64,000 nt of DNA from Streptomyces caniscabiei (GCF_014930365.1 NZ_JABXWI010000002.1:1-64000), one strand, 5' to 3'. Shown: positions 29,090-38,339, counted from the stretch's first letter. Program-made: numbers and translations. Notes: generated by a model not told the origin, from the letters alone.

Positions 29090-29664
29090 GTGCGGCGGTG
29101 GGTGCGGACCGCGTCGCTGCTGCACTCCGACGGCGACGCCATGGACATCGCGATCGTCGACCGCCGTATCGCCGGGGTGCGGGGCAGGGCCGTGGACCGC
29201 GTCAACCGCGGCAGGCCGGAGCCGAAGGACCTCTTCGGCCGGCAGGCGAACTGCTCCCCCGACCGCTTGACCAGGCCGCTGGTCCGGCAGGGCGGTCCGG
29301 GCGGGGAACTGGTCGAGACCGACTGGGCCACGGCGATGGACCGGGTGGTGAGCCGTTCACGGGAACTCCTCGACGGGAACACCCGGCTGTGCACCTCCAC
29401 GGCGGCCCGAGGTGCGCACCCGGCGTGGTGCCCCTGCGCGGGCGGCTCCGGCTGACGGACGTACGTCCCGGTGTGCTGTTCGTGCCGTTCCACTACGGCT
29501 ACTGGGACACGCCCTCCGGGGTGGGTCCCGACGAGAAGTCACCGCCCCGGGCGGCGAACGAGACCACCCTCACCGCCTGGGACCCCGCCTCGAAGCAGCC
29601 GCTGTTCAAGACGGCCGCGGCGGCTCTGGCGCCGGTCGGCCCCCGGTCCGGGCCGACACCGTAG
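29090..29664 (+). pseudogene. Molybdopterin oxidoreductase remnant (nitrate/formate reductase-like)
   Basis: The first piece (to about 29395) reads WVRTASLLHSDGDAMDIAIV…AVDRVNRGRPEPKDLFGRQANCSPDRLTRPLV, …DWATAMDRVVSRSRELLD, then DGNTRLCTSTAA, the typical substrate-channel start of a bis-MGD enzyme, but with the [4Fe-4S] leader and about 70 residues between RELLD and DGNTRLC missing. A second piece in another frame (from about 29428) reads RLTDVRPGVLFVPFHYGYWDT, the typical C-terminal MGD-binding segment. Most of the middle (about 500 residues) is gone. A deletion relic; its 3' end lies under the SDR gene. Confidence 0.75.
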
Positions 29665-30403
29665 GGGCGATGACGAGTTCCTCGACGACCGTGCGCGGGG
29701 GGAGCGTGGCGCACAGCAGTACGGCGCGGGCCACGTCCTCCGGTAGCACCATGGCGGCGCGGCGCTCCGCGCTCGGCGGTTCCGGGCGGCTGTCCAGGAC
29801 CGGGGTGTCGACCTCGCCCGGGAGGACGCAGGTGGCGCGGATCAGGTCGTCGCGGTAGGTGTTGCGCAGATAGGCCATGAAGTTGCGCACGCCCGCCTTC
29901 GCCGCGCCGTACGGGGCTCCCCCGAGTGGGGTCGGCCGTACGGCGGCGAGCGAGGAGATCGTGATGATCGAGCCGCCGCCGCGCTCCAGCATGTCCGGGA
30001 GGACGGCCCGGGCCAGCAGATAGACCGCGGTGAGGTTGACGTCGACCACGGCGTGCCACTCGTCCTCGCCGAGCCGGCGGACGTCGCCGACCCGGCCGGC
30101 CGCCCCCGCGTTGTTGACGAGGACGTCGACGGGGCCCGCCGTGTCCCGGGTCCAGCGGATCAGCCCCGCCACGTCGTCCGCGTCCTCGACATGGGTCGGG
30201 CGGGCGAGCGCCGTGCCCCCGGCGGCGGTGACGGTGGCGGCCACCTCGTCCAGGAGGTGGGGCCGCCGTCCGGCGAGGACCACCGTCGCGCCCTCCTCGG
30301 CGAGCATCAGGGCCGTCGCCCGGCCGATGCCGGTGCCGGCCCCGGTGACCAGTGCGGTCTTCCCGTCGAGCGGTCCGGTGCGCCTCCGGTCCGGGTCTGC
30401 CAT
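29606..30403 (-). CDS. SDR-family oxidoreductase
   Basis: 265 aa. TGAGTGIG cofactor motif (about residue 20), NNAGAAG, and the YGAAKAG catalytic Tyr/Lys pair. Acid residues after the second strand (AGRRPHL) favour NADP(H). Start ATG 30403. Downstream of and in the same direction as the IclR gene (69 bp away), so it may belong to the same sugar-acid regulon. Specific substrate not identifiable. Overlaps the molybdoenzyme relic on the other strand. Confidence 0.9.
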   Translation of the reverse strand: MADPDRRRTGPLDGKTALVTGAGTGIGRATALMLAEEGATVVLAGRRPHLLDEVAATVTAAGGTALARPTHVEDADDVAGLIRWTRDTAGPVDVLVNNAGAAGRVGDVRRLGEDEWHAVVDVNLTAVYLLARAVLPDMLERGGGSIITISSLAAVRPTPLGGAPYGAAKAGVRNFMAYLRNTYRDDLIRATCVLPGEVDTPVLDSRPEPPSAERRAAMVLPEDVARAVLLCATLPPRTVVEELVIAPTVSARTGGRPAPEPPRPS

Positions 30404-30472
30404 GTCCGTCAGCCCTCTCAGCCGTGAACTCGCCCCCGATGCCGGGCAGTTCACCGCAGACGGGGGCCAGGG

Positions 30473-31240
30473 TCAACGGGCCGGCAGCCGGACGCCCAGC
30501 TCGGCCGCCGCCGACCGCAGCAGCGGCACCATGGCGACCAGGTCGTCCAGGTCGCGGCGGAAGGCGGGCGCGGCGGTGGAGAGGGCGGCGAAGACGGTGC
30601 CGTCGGGGCGCAGGATCGGCACCGCCACGGCGCGCAGGCCGGCGTGGTGCTCCTCGTCGGCCGTGGCGTAGCCGAGCTCGGCGGCGCGGGCGACATGGGC
30701 GCGCAGTTCGGCGCGGTCGGTGACGGTGTTCGGTCCGTGCGGGGTGAGTTCGACACGGTCCAGGAGGTCCGCGCGTACGTCGGCGGGGGCGAAGGCCATC
30801 AGGACCTTGCCCATCGAGGTGCAGTGCAGCGGGCCGTGGTGGCCCGGGTCGCTGCGGACGCCGACCGGGAGGGGGCCGTCCACATAGTGCACGTACAGGT
30901 GCCGGGTGCCGTCGAGGACGGACATCAGGGTGGCTTCCTCGGTCTGCCGGGTCACGCGCTGCATCACGGGGAGGGCGGTGCCGGCGAAGCCGTACACCTG
31001 TCCGGCCTGTTGGCCGAGCCGGAAGAGTCCGAGACCCGGTTTGTAGCGCTTGCCGTCGGCCTCGAACTCCACCAGGCCCTCGCGGCAGAGGGAGTTGACC
31101 AGCCGGTGGGCCGTGCTGACGGGGACGCCGCCGGCGCGGGCCAGCGCGGACAGGGTGATGCCGTGCGGGTGCTCGCCGACCAGGACGAGCAGCCTGACCG
31201 CCCGTCCGACCACGTCCGTGGGTACCTCGCTGCCGCTCAC
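30473..31240 (-). CDS. IclR-family regulator, probable idonate/gluconate repressor
   Basis: 255 aa, GTG start. N-terminal winged helix (RAVRLLVLVGEHPHGITLSALARAGGVPVSTAHRLVNSL) and C-terminal IclR effector domain (LMSVLDGTRHLYVHYVDG, GPLHCTSMGKVLMAFAP, GYATADEEHHAGLRAVAVPI). Divergent from the idnO-idnD pair with a CCACTNAGTGG palindrome near each start, so it most likely represses both directions and is induced by an idonate or gluconate derivative. Confidence 0.92.
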   Translation of the reverse strand: MSGSEVPTDVVGRAVRLLVLVGEHPHGITLSALARAGGVPVSTAHRLVNSLCREGLVEFEADGKRYKPGLGLFRLGQQAGQVYGFAGTALPVMQRVTRQTEEATLMSVLDGTRHLYVHYVDGPLPVGVRSDPGHHGPLHCTSMGKVLMAFAPADVRADLLDRVELTPHGPNTVTDRAELRAHVARAAELGYATADEEHHAGLRAVAVPILRPDGTVFAALSTAAPAFRRDLDDLVAMVPLLRSAAAELGVRLPAR

Positions 31241-31252
31241 GGCGGCAAGTTA

Positions 31253-31263
31253 CCACTGAGTGG
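31253..31263. promoter_or_regulatory. IclR-type operator, regulator side
   Basis: CCACTGAGTGG, a perfect 11-base palindrome around one base, 12 bp before the IclR start codon and followed by AAAA. Confidence 0.75.
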
Positions 31264-31278
31264 AAAAGCCTTCCACGG

Positions 31279-31308
31279 TTGACAGCGACCGGCCGCCGCA
31301 CCCACGAT
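31279..31308 (+). promoter_or_regulatory. Candidate idnO promoter
   Basis: -35 TTGACA (31279-31284), 18-base spacer, -10-like CACGAT (31303-31308). The operator at 31335-31345 is about 20 bp downstream of the expected start of transcription. Confidence 0.45.
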
Positions 31309-31334
31309 GTTTTTCCGTTGAGCAGATAACTTTT

Positions 31335-31345
31335 CCACTCAGTGG
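31335..31345. promoter_or_regulatory. IclR-type operator, idnO side
   Basis: CCACTCAGTGG within the longer palindrome TTTCCACTCAGTGGGAAA (31332-31349), 20 bp before the idnO start. The complement of the site at 31253-31263, 82 bp centre to centre. Confidence 0.75.
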
Positions 31346-31365
31346 GAAAACAGGGAGATCCGCGT

Positions 31366-32139
31366 ATGACGAGCCACCCTCTCTTCGACGTCACCGGGAA
31401 GGTCGCCCTGGTCACCGGGTCGAGCCGGGGCATCGGCCGCGCACTGGCCGTCGGCCTTCTGGAGGCCGGCTGCACGGTCGTCCTCAACGGCCGGGACCCG
31501 GTCGCCCTGGAGAGCACCCGCGAGGAGCTGGCCGGCACGTTCGGCGAGGCGGTCCTCGCGGAGGCGTTCGACGTCACCGACCCCGCCTCGGTCGCCGCCG
31601 CCGTCGCCCGGATCGAGGACCGGGCCGGCCCCGTCGACATCCTGGTCAACAACACCGGCGCCCAACGCCGCGCTCCCTTCCTCGACTTCACCGACGAGGA
31701 CTGGCACAGCCTGCTCGACACCAACCTCACCAGCGCCTTCCTCGTGGGCCGTGAGGTCGCCCGCCGGATGGTCCCCCGGGGCCACGGCAAGATCGTCAAC
31801 ATCTGCTCGCTGCAGAGCGAGGCGGTACGCCCCGGCATCGCCCCCTACGCGGCGACCAAGGGCGGTCTGAAGATGCTCACCAAGGGCATGTGCGCCGACC
31901 TGGGACCGCACGGCATCCAGGTCAACGGCATCGGCCCCGGCTACTTCGACACCGAGCTGACCTCGGCGCTGGTCGCGGACGAGGAGTTCAGCGCCTGGGT
32001 GCGCGGGCGGACACCCGCCGGGCGCTGGGGCAAGGTCGAGGACCTGGTCGGCGCCCTGCTCTTCCTCGCCTCCCCCGCCTCGGACTTCGTGAACGGGCAG
32101 CTGCTGTACGTCGACGGCGGCATGCTGTCCGTCCTGTGA
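31366..32139 (+). CDS. idnO: SDR-family gluconate 5-dehydrogenase
   Basis: 257 aa. TGSSRGIG, NNTGAQRRAPF, IVNICSLQSE and catalytic YAATK (Tyr about residue 161); C-terminal NGQLLYVDGGM. Close to IdnO/GNO, which reduces 5-keto-D-gluconate to D-gluconate with NADPH. Followed 27 bp later by an L-idonate 5-dehydrogenase gene, the expected partner that produces 5-ketogluconate. No gluconokinase is present nearby, so it must act from elsewhere. Confidence 0.88.
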   Translation: MTSHPLFDVTGKVALVTGSSRGIGRALAVGLLEAGCTVVLNGRDPVALESTREELAGTFGEAVLAEAFDVTDPASVAAAVARIEDRAGPVDILVNNTGAQRRAPFLDFTDEDWHSLLDTNLTSAFLVGREVARRMVPRGHGKIVNICSLQSEAVRPGIAPYAATKGGLKMLTKGMCADLGPHGIQVNGIGPGYFDTELTSALVADEEFSAWVRGRTPAGRWGKVEDLVGALLFLASPASDFVNGQLLYVDGGMLSVL

Positions 32140-32166
32140 CCCGGCCGACCCCCCAAGGAGCCCCCC

Positions 32167-33207
32167 ATGCACGCGTGTGTTGTCCACGGAGCCGGTGACC
32201 TGCGGGTCGAGGAGCGGCCCCACGACGGTCCCGCGCCCGGCGAGATCGAGGTCGCCGTGGCGCTCGGCGGGATCTGCGGATCCGATCTGCACTACTACCA
32301 CCGGGGCCGGGTGGGCGACTTCGCGGTGAGCGAGCCCATGGTGCTCGGTCACGAGGTGGTCGGCCATGTCGCCGCGCTCGGTCCCGGGGCCGAGGGGCCC
32401 GAGACCCCGCCGGTCGGCGCGCCGGTCGCGATCCATCCGGCCACGCCCTGCGGGGTCTGCCCGGAGTGTGCGCGGGGCGCCCGCAACGTCTGCGCCCACA
32501 CCCGCTATCTGGGCAGCGCGGCCCACACCCCGCATGTGCAGGGCGGGTTCGCGCAGCGTCTCAGCGTGCCCGCCGGTCAGGTCCGCGAGCTGCCGGCCGG
32601 GCTCGACCTGCGCCGTGCCGTGCTCGCCGAGCCGCTGGCGGTGGCGCTGCACGCCGTGCGCCGGGCGGGCGAGGTGCGGGGCAGGCGGGTCCTGGTCACG
32701 GGGGCGGGCCCGATCGGCTGTCTGGTGGTGGCGGCGCTGCGGCACGCCGGAGCCGCCGAGGTCGTCGCCGCCGATCTGCACGAGGAGCCGCTGCGGATCG
32801 CGACCGCGGTGGGCGCGACCGCCACCGCGCGGGCGGACCGGCCCGCCGACCCGCACTGGGCCGGCGTCTTCGACGTCGCCGTGGAGGCGTCCGGGGCGCC
32901 GACCGGGCTGCGCGGCTGTGTGGAGCGGGCGCGGCGGGGCGGCACCGTGGTCATGCTCGGGCTGCTGCCGCCGGGGGAGATCGGCCTGCTCGGCAATGTG
33001 GCGGTCACCCGTGAGCTGGAGCTGCGCGGCTCCTTCCGCTTCGACACCGAGTTCGACGAGGCCCTGTCCCTGCTGGCCCAGGGCCTCCCCGTCGACCCGG
33101 TCGTCACGCACACCTTCCCGTTGCAGCGGTCCGTGGCCGCCTTCGAGACCGCGCGGGACCGTACGGTCGCCTCCAAGGTGCTGCTGGATCTGACCGACCA
33201 GGTGTGA
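32167..33207 (+). CDS. idnD: L-idonate 5-dehydrogenase (zinc MDR family)
   Basis: 346 aa. Zinc medium-chain dehydrogenase: catalytic zinc ligands in GGICGSDLHYY and GHEVVGHV, structural zinc motif CGVCPECARGARNVC, and the cofactor Rossmann segment VLVTGAGPIGCLVVAAL. The DLHYYHRGRVGDFAV segment is typical of IdnD. Oxidises L-idonate to 5-keto-D-gluconate. Co-transcribed with idnO. Confidence 0.9.
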   Translation: MHACVVHGAGDLRVEERPHDGPAPGEIEVAVALGGICGSDLHYYHRGRVGDFAVSEPMVLGHEVVGHVAALGPGAEGPETPPVGAPVAIHPATPCGVCPECARGARNVCAHTRYLGSAAHTPHVQGGFAQRLSVPAGQVRELPAGLDLRRAVLAEPLAVALHAVRRAGEVRGRRVLVTGAGPIGCLVVAALRHAGAAEVVAADLHEEPLRIATAVGATATARADRPADPHWAGVFDVAVEASGAPTGLRGCVERARRGGTVVMLGLLPPGEIGLLGNVAVTRELELRGSFRFDTEFDEALSLLAQGLPVDPVVTHTFPLQRSVAAFETARDRTVASKVLLDLTDQV

Positions 33208-33471
33208 GCGGGCGTCGACGGGCGTCCGTGGGCGTCAGACCTCGGTGAAGGTCCACAGCAGGTTGGTGCTGGTGCCCCAGGACCACAGTGGCGGCCCCCC
33301 GGTGGACGATCAGCCACTGCGGGTCGGTGCGGCTGTCCCTCCGCCCGCCGGAGGTCGGCGCCTGCGGAACCGGCGACGGTGAGGTCGTCGCCGGAGTGGC
33401 CGACCGGTTCGTGGCCCGGGTTCGGCTTCCTGGGGCGGTGGAAGCGTCGGCGATCGCCCGGACGCCGGAGG
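33208..33471. other. Intergenic stretch without a supported gene
   Basis: 264 bp. On the minus strand two broken frames read DPQWLIVHRG and then, after a shift, WGTSTNLLWTFTEV followed by TGA at about 33238, which looks like the C-terminal end of some lost enzyme. No hairpin or operator of note. Confidence 0.35.
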
Positions 33472-34509
33472 TCAGCGGTAGAGGGCGGGGCGGGCGGCGA
33501 GTTCCACCTCCACGCGGACGCCCTCGGTCTGGGCGCGGACGCCCGCCTCGGAGATCGCGGCGACGGCGTACCCGTCCCAGGTGCTGGGCCCGGTGACCTC
33601 GCCGCGCCGGGTGGCGTCCACCCAGGCCTGGACCTGTCGGTCGTAGGCGTCCTCGAACCGTTCGAGGTAGCTCGGCGTGACCGTGCCGCCCCAGCGGCCC
33701 GCCGTGTTGACGAGCATGTCGTGTCCGTCCCCGATCCGGGCGGTGCCGTCCTCGCAGACGGCCTCGGCCTGCACCTGATAGCCGTAGCGGGCGCTGAGGA
33801 AGATCTCCACGTCGACCACCGCGCCGCCGTCGGTCTCGAAGACGACGAGCTGCGGGTCGCTCAGGCCGGCGGGAGCGTGTGCGGAGGGGCGGGGCCGCAG
33901 CACGGTGACAGCGGTGATCTCCTGGCCGAGCAGCCAGCGGGTGATGTCCATCTCGTGGGCCACGGAGTCGTTGACGGCCATGGCGTCGGTGAAACCGGGC
34001 GGGGGCGCGGCGTTGCGGTGCCGGTGGTGCAGCAGCAGCGGCCGGCCCAGGTCGCCGCTGTCCAGCAGGGCCTTGAGCTTGACGTACTCACGGTCGTAGC
34101 GGCGCATGAACCCCACCTGCACCCGGCGCCGGCCCAGCCGTTGCTCCGCCTCCAGCAGTCGGAGCGCGGAGGCGGTGTCCGGGGTGAGGGGCTTCTCGCA
34201 CAGGACGGGCAGGTCGTGGGCGAACGCCGCGAGCAGCGCGGCCTCGTGGGCGGGGCCCGGCGAGGCCACGAGGACGGCGTCGACGCCCGGGGCGGCGAGG
34301 GCCTCGGCGGGGTCGTCGAAGGCCACGCACGCCGCGATGCCGGCGGCGACCGCGTCGGCGCGGTCGGTGTCGACGTCGACCACGGCGGCCACATGGGCGC
34401 CGCTGATCACCTCGGAGATCCGGCGCGCGTGGTCGGCGCCCATCCGGCCGGTGCCGACGACGGCGACACCGAGGGAGCCCTGCTCGGCCGTACCGCTGCT
34501 TCGTTTCAC
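33472..34509 (-). CDS. Gfo/Idh/MocA-family dehydrogenase (inositol 2-dehydrogenase-like)
   Basis: 345 aa. N-terminal NAD-binding [25 protein letters not shown] loop with the catalytic Lys, and [17 protein letters not shown] with the catalytic Asp/His; C-terminal alpha/beta domain. Resembles IolG and related sugar dehydrogenases; substrate may be myo-inositol or another cyclitol or aldose. GTG 34509 is chosen because GAAGGGA lies five bases upstream; ATG 34533 is possible. No iol genes are next to it. Confidence 0.88.
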   Translation of the reverse strand: MKRSSGTAEQGSLGVAVVGTGRMGADHARRISEVISGAHVAAVVDVDTDRADAVAAGIAACVAFDDPAEALAAPGVDAVLVASPGPAHEAALLAAFAHDLPVLCEKPLTPDTASALRLLEAEQRLGRRRVQVGFMRRYDREYVKLKALLDSGDLGRPLLLHHRHRNAAPPPGFTDAMAVNDSVAHEMDITRWLLGQEITAVTVLRPRPSAHAPAGLSDPQLVVFETDGGAVVDVEIFLSARYGYQVQAEAVCEDGTARIGDGHDMLVNTAGRWGGTVTPSYLERFEDAYDRQVQAWVDATRRGEVTGPSTWDGYAVAAISEAGVRAQTEGVRVEVELAARPALYR

Positions 34510-34750
34510 GTTCTTCCCTTCACGTTCAACCATGGCGGGGGGGATCGCGGGGACAGCGACGAACGCCCGCGAGCGGCGGGCGCACAGGGTCTCGGTCTCC
34601 CCTGCGAGGCCCTTCTTCACGCCTGCTCAGCAGGGTTCGAGGGCGACGGGAAGGGCCCGTACGGAATCCCGTTTCTCCTCGCGGCGATCAGCGGTTAGGC
34701 TCCCCCGGCGCGCGTCAGGCGTGTGCACATCAAGGTGGGGGCACGGGGAC

Positions 34751-35509
34751 ATGATCGACGATTCGGCCGCTTCCGGAGCGGACTCGACAGCGGATGCGGA
34801 GCCGGGTCCGCGCACGGACGTGCGCGTGGGTCCGCCGAAGGAGATGGGGACGGCGGCCCAGGTGGTCTCGGCGGTGGCGACCGTCGGTGTGCTGCTGGGC
34901 GGGATGTGGCTGCTCGCGGACCTTCTCGACACGACCCCCGAGACCCTGGGGCCGGCCGTCTGCTCGTCCTCGGACGACGCCTCCCCGGCGCCCCGGACCG
35001 AGGTCTCGGGCGCGCGGCTGTGCACCGCCCTGAACCGCTCCGACCTGCCGGAGCTCCTCGGGACACCGACCGAGCAGGCGGTGACCGCGTCGGGCAGCGA
35101 CAACGAGTCCACCTGGTTCGACGGCACCAAGACCGTCACCCCCGAGGCGAGGGTCGAACTCGACACGTACACCGTCGAGTTGTCGGCGTCGTCCGAGGAT
35201 CTCCCGGTCGCCGATTCGATCGCCTACCTGGGTGCGGACGTCCAGACCAGGAAGGTCCTCGGGCATGCGGCGGCCCTGTCCTCGGGCCGGACCATCTCCA
35301 TCTCGTTCCGGCTCGACGGCAGCGACGCGCAGTCCGGGCCCGGCGGCGTCGCCCGGCAGCTGCTGGTCGCGACCGACCCGAAGGACAGCGGCAGCACCTT
35401 CGAACTCGTCATCTACCGCCAGGACTCCCAGCGACCGGACGACGAGGCGCTGTTCCGTGTCGCCGAGAAGGTCCTGCCGACGCTGCCGGGCTGGAAGCCC
35501 GCGACCTGA
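34751..35509 (+). CDS. Membrane-anchored hypothetical protein (DUF6215-like)
   Basis: 252 aa. Acidic N-terminus (30 aa), one transmembrane helix (about residues 36-57, AAQVVSAVATVGVLLGGMWLLADLL), then an extracellular domain with two cysteines (VCSSSDD, ARLCTAL) and repeated beta strands (VELDTYTVELSA, ISISFRLDG, FELVIYRQD). Resembles streptomycete DUF6215 proteins of unknown role. Weak ribosome site; the start is chosen from the composition change. Confidence 0.75.
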   Translation: MIDDSAASGADSTADAEPGPRTDVRVGPPKEMGTAAQVVSAVATVGVLLGGMWLLADLLDTTPETLGPAVCSSSDDASPAPRTEVSGARLCTALNRSDLPELLGTPTEQAVTASGSDNESTWFDGTKTVTPEARVELDTYTVELSASSEDLPVADSIAYLGADVQTRKVLGHAAALSSGRTISISFRLDGSDAQSGPGGVARQLLVATDPKDSGSTFELVIYRQDSQRPDDEALFRVAEKVLPTLPGWKPAT

Positions 35510-35539
35510 CGGTCCTGGGGCCCCCGCTCCGCTCGTGTC

Positions 35540-36985
35540 TCACGCCGTCCTGGCGGGACGGTCCCTGCCCGGCTCGTCCTGGGACTCGGCGGGTTCGCGG
35601 GGGCTCACGACCGCCTCGGCCGGGGTCACGTTCCCGGCCGTCACGCGCACGTCGTGGTCCTCCGTGTCCGCCTCCTCCCCGACGAAGGGCAGCTCTCCCC
35701 CGAGGACCTTCTTCGCGCGAGCGGTGTCCAGGGCACCCTCCCAGCGGGAGACGCCGAAGGCCGCGACGCAGTTGCCGAGGAGGTTGGTGGCGACGCGCAT
35801 GGAGTCCATGATGCGGTCGACGCCGAGGAGGAGGGCGACGGCGCCGGCCGGAACGACCCCGAGCGCGGAGGCGGTCGCCGAGAGGGCGAGGAAGGCCGAA
35901 CCGGGTACGCCCGCCATGCCCTTGCTGGTGAGCATCAGCATCAGGACGACGGTGACCTGCTGCCCGAGGGTGAGGTCGACGCCGACGGCCTGGGCGATGA
36001 AGAGCGTGGCGATGGAGAGGTAGATGGACGCGCCGTCGAGGTTGAAGGAGTACCCGGTGGGCACGACGAGCCCGACGGCGTCGTCGCGGCAGCCGGCGTG
36101 GCGCAGCTTCTGCATCATGCGGGGCATGACGGTCTCGCTGGAGGCGGTGCCGAGCGCGAGCAGCATCTCCTCACGGGTGTAGCGGACGAACTGCCACAGG
36201 CTGAGCCCGGTGACCGCCTTGAGCACGACCGCCAGGAGCACCAGGAACAGGGCGGCGACCGTGTAGCAGACGGCGATCAGCTTGCCGTACGTCGACATCA
36301 CGCCCAGCCCGTACTGGCCGACCAGATGGGCGGTGGCACCGAAGACGGCGAGCGGGGCGAGTTTCATGATGAAGCCGACGATCGCGAAGACGACCTCCTG
36401 CACCTGCTCGACCGCGGGGAGGATCTTGGGCACCTTGGTGTGGCCCAGGTGGAGCAGGGCGGCGCCCACCAGGCAGGCCAGGACCAGGACCTGGAGCAGG
36501 GAGTTCTCGGCGAAGGCGCCCACCGCGCTCTCGGGGAGCGCGTGCAGCAGGAACTCGCTGGTCGAGGGCAGCGCACCGCCGCCCGTCCGCGAGTCGACCG
36601 CGGCGGCGTCGAGCTGTGCCGGGTCGACGTTCATCCCGGCGCCCGGCTGGACGAGGTTGCCCGCGAGCAGCCCGATGAGCAGGGCGAACGTGGTCGCCAC
36701 CTCGAACCAGATCAGCGCCTTGAGGCCGATCCGGCCGAAGGCTCGCAGGTTGCCCGCCTTGGCGATGCCGGTGACGACGACGCAGAACACCAGCGGCGCG
36801 ATCACGGCCTTGATGAGCCGCACGAAGCCGTCGCCCAGCGGCTGGACGGCGGTGCCCGCGTCGGGCCAGAGCCGTCCCACGAGAACGCCGAGCACCAGGG
36901 CGAGGCCGACCTGGAGGAAGAGCGAGGTGCGCAGCAGACGGGCGGCGCGCCGGGGCAGCGACGGTGACGGGACGGACAGCGACAC
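35540..36985 (-). CDS. dctA: C4-dicarboxylate:cation symporter
   Basis: 481 aa, SDF family (PF00375). Conserved TSKGMAGVPGSAFLALSATASALG, GTASSETVMPRMMQKL (the serine-rich hairpin) and PTGYSFNLDGASIYLSIATLFIAQA, with about eight membrane helices and two re-entrant loops. Imports succinate, fumarate, malate. CGGAGG is immediately before the ATG 36991, leaving no spacing, whereas GTG 36985 has six bases; so GTG is preferred. A TTCCG palindrome lies just upstream. Confidence 0.93.
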   Translation of the reverse strand: MSLSVPSPSLPRRAARLLRTSLFLQVGLALVLGVLVGRLWPDAGTAVQPLGDGFVRLIKAVIAPLVFCVVVTGIAKAGNLRAFGRIGLKALIWFEVATTFALLIGLLAGNLVQPGAGMNVDPAQLDAAAVDSRTGGGALPSTSEFLLHALPESAVGAFAENSLLQVLVLACLVGAALLHLGHTKVPKILPAVEQVQEVVFAIVGFIMKLAPLAVFGATAHLVGQYGLGVMSTYGKLIAVCYTVAALFLVLLAVVLKAVTGLSLWQFVRYTREEMLLALGTASSETVMPRMMQKLRHAGCRDDAVGLVVPTGYSFNLDGASIYLSIATLFIAQAVGVDLTLGQQVTVVLMLMLTSKGMAGVPGSAFLALSATASALGVVPAGAVALLLGVDRIMDSMRVATNLLGNCVAAFGVSRWEGALDTARAKKVLGGELPFVGEEADTEDHDVRVTAGNVTPAEAVVSPREPAESQDEPGRDRPARTA

Positions 36986-37002
36986 GGGCATCCTCCGAGC
37001 TA

Positions 37003-37019
37003 ATTCCGCTATTCGGAAT
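37003..37019. promoter_or_regulatory. Candidate operator for dctA
   Basis: ATTCCG-CTATT-CGGAAT: perfect 6-base arms, 18 bp upstream of the dctA start. A TTCCGAAA half site follows at 37025. Shape fits an IclR or LuxR-type regulator; which protein binds is unknown. Confidence 0.5.
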
Positions 37020-37163
37020 GAGACTTCCGAAACACGCCCGTAACTATGGATCAAGTGGAGACTCGGCAGAACCCCGCGAGTTCACCTCGCCGAAAGATTG
37101 GATGTTCGTCCGAAAGAGACACTCCGTGCCGATCTCGCACGGCCCCACCGGCCCTTCGGGCCC

Positions 37164-38339
37164 TTACGGCGACGGCTCCTCGAACGCGTCGACACCCCAG
37201 GCGCCCGCGTGGGGGCCGAACTCGTGCTCCGCCGCCTGCGCGGCCATACGGGCGTCGCGGGCGTCGGCCTCCGGTCCGTCCGGCAGGTGGTAGTCCTCCC
37301 CCGCCCGCGCGGAACCGGCCTGCACCTTCGTGGCGGCGGAGAGCCGGCGGCGTACGTACCGGTCGAGCGCGTCGGGCACGTCGGCCGGTGTCGCACCGGC
37401 GAGACAGTCGCCGAGCACGGCCGCGTCGACCAGGGCCTGGGCCGCGCCCTGGGCCTGGAAGGGCACCATCGCGTGGGCGCTGTCGCCGAGCAGGGTGACC
37501 CGGCCGGTGTTCCAGCGGGCGAGCGGGGCGCGGGTGTGGATGCCGTACCGGAGCACCGTCCCCGTCCGGCCGAGGAGGCGGCGCACCCGGGGGTCCCATC
37601 CCTCGAACGCGCGGAGCTGCTCCCCCGGCTCGGCCCGGGCGGTCCATGACTCCCGGGCCGCGTCGGTCCCGACGACGCCCACGACGTTGAGCAGTTCGCC
37701 GCGCCGCACCCAGTAGTGCACGAAGTGCCGTCCCGGGCCGAGCCAGAGCGCGTACTCCGGCAGGTCCAGATCCGTCACCTCCTCGGCCGGCAGCAGGGCC
37801 CGGTACGCGGCGGTCCCCGAGTACAGGGCCTCGTCGGCGCCGAAGAGGCGTCGGCGGGCGGCGGAGCGCACCCCGTCGGCGGCGACGACGAGGTCCGCCT
37901 CCAGTCGTTCTGCGGCGGCGGTCGTCACATGGGCCGCCCGGTCGTCCTGTCCGACGTCCACCACCGTGGTGCCCAGCCGCACCGCCCCGGGCGGCACCGC
38001 GGCGGCCAGCACCCGGTGCAGATCGGCCCGGTGGACCTGGAGGTACGGCGCCCCGAACGCCTCCTCGGCCTCGCGCCCCAGCGCGTAGTGGCAGATCTCG
38101 GCGCCGTCGGACCAGGTGCGAAAGCTCAGCCGGGACGGCCGGGTGGCGCACGCGTCGACCGCGTCCAGCAGGCCGAGCCGGCGCAGCACACGGGTGGCGT
38201 TGGGCGCGAGCTGGATTCCCGCCCCGATCTCGGTGAACCGAGGCGCCTGCTCGACGAGCGTCGCCTCGCACCCGGCCCGCCGCAGACTCAGGGTGGCCGC
38301 CAGTCCGCCGATGCCCGCCCCCACGACGATCGCCCTCAT
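37164..38339 (-). CDS. FAD-dependent aromatic monooxygenase (salicylate hydroxylase-like)
   Basis: 391 aa. GAGIGGLAATLSLRRAG (FAD, residues 8-24), the DG motif VVAADGVRSAARRRLFG, and GDSAHAMVPFQAQGAAQAL (about residue 290). This is the single-component flavin hydroxylase class that uses NAD(P)H on substituted benzoates (salicylate, 3-hydroxybenzoate 6-hydroxylase). No ring-cleavage gene is adjacent, but an extradiol dioxygenase lies 8 kb away. Upstream intergenic is only 92 bp. Confidence 0.9.
   Translation of the reverse strand: MRAIVVGAGIGGLAATLSLRRAGCEATLVEQAPRFTEIGAGIQLAPNATRVLRRLGLLDAVDACATRPSRLSFRTWSDGAEICHYALGREAEEAFGAPYLQVHRADLHRVLAAAVPPGAVRLGTTVVDVGQDDRAAHVTTAAAERLEADLVVAADGVRSAARRRLFGADEALYSGTAAYRALLPAEEVTDLDLPEYALWLGPGRHFVHYWVRRGELLNVVGVVGTDAARESWTARAEPGEQLRAFEGWDPRVRRLLGRTGTVLRYGIHTRAPLARWNTGRVTLLGDSAHAMVPFQAQGAAQALVDAAVLGDCLAGATPADVPDALDRYVRRRLSAATKVQAGSARAGEDYHLPDGPEADARDARMAAQAAEHEFGPHAGAWGVDAFEEPSP

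Noticed and set aside
33104..33596. Possible small genes after idnD
   Set aside because: Frames overlap idnD and the Gfo/Idh gene and are broken; only a weak C-terminal relic is seen.
37055..37163. Small gene between dctA promoter and FAD monooxygenase
   Set aside because: Open frames there are antisense of the monooxygenase end and have no ribosome site.
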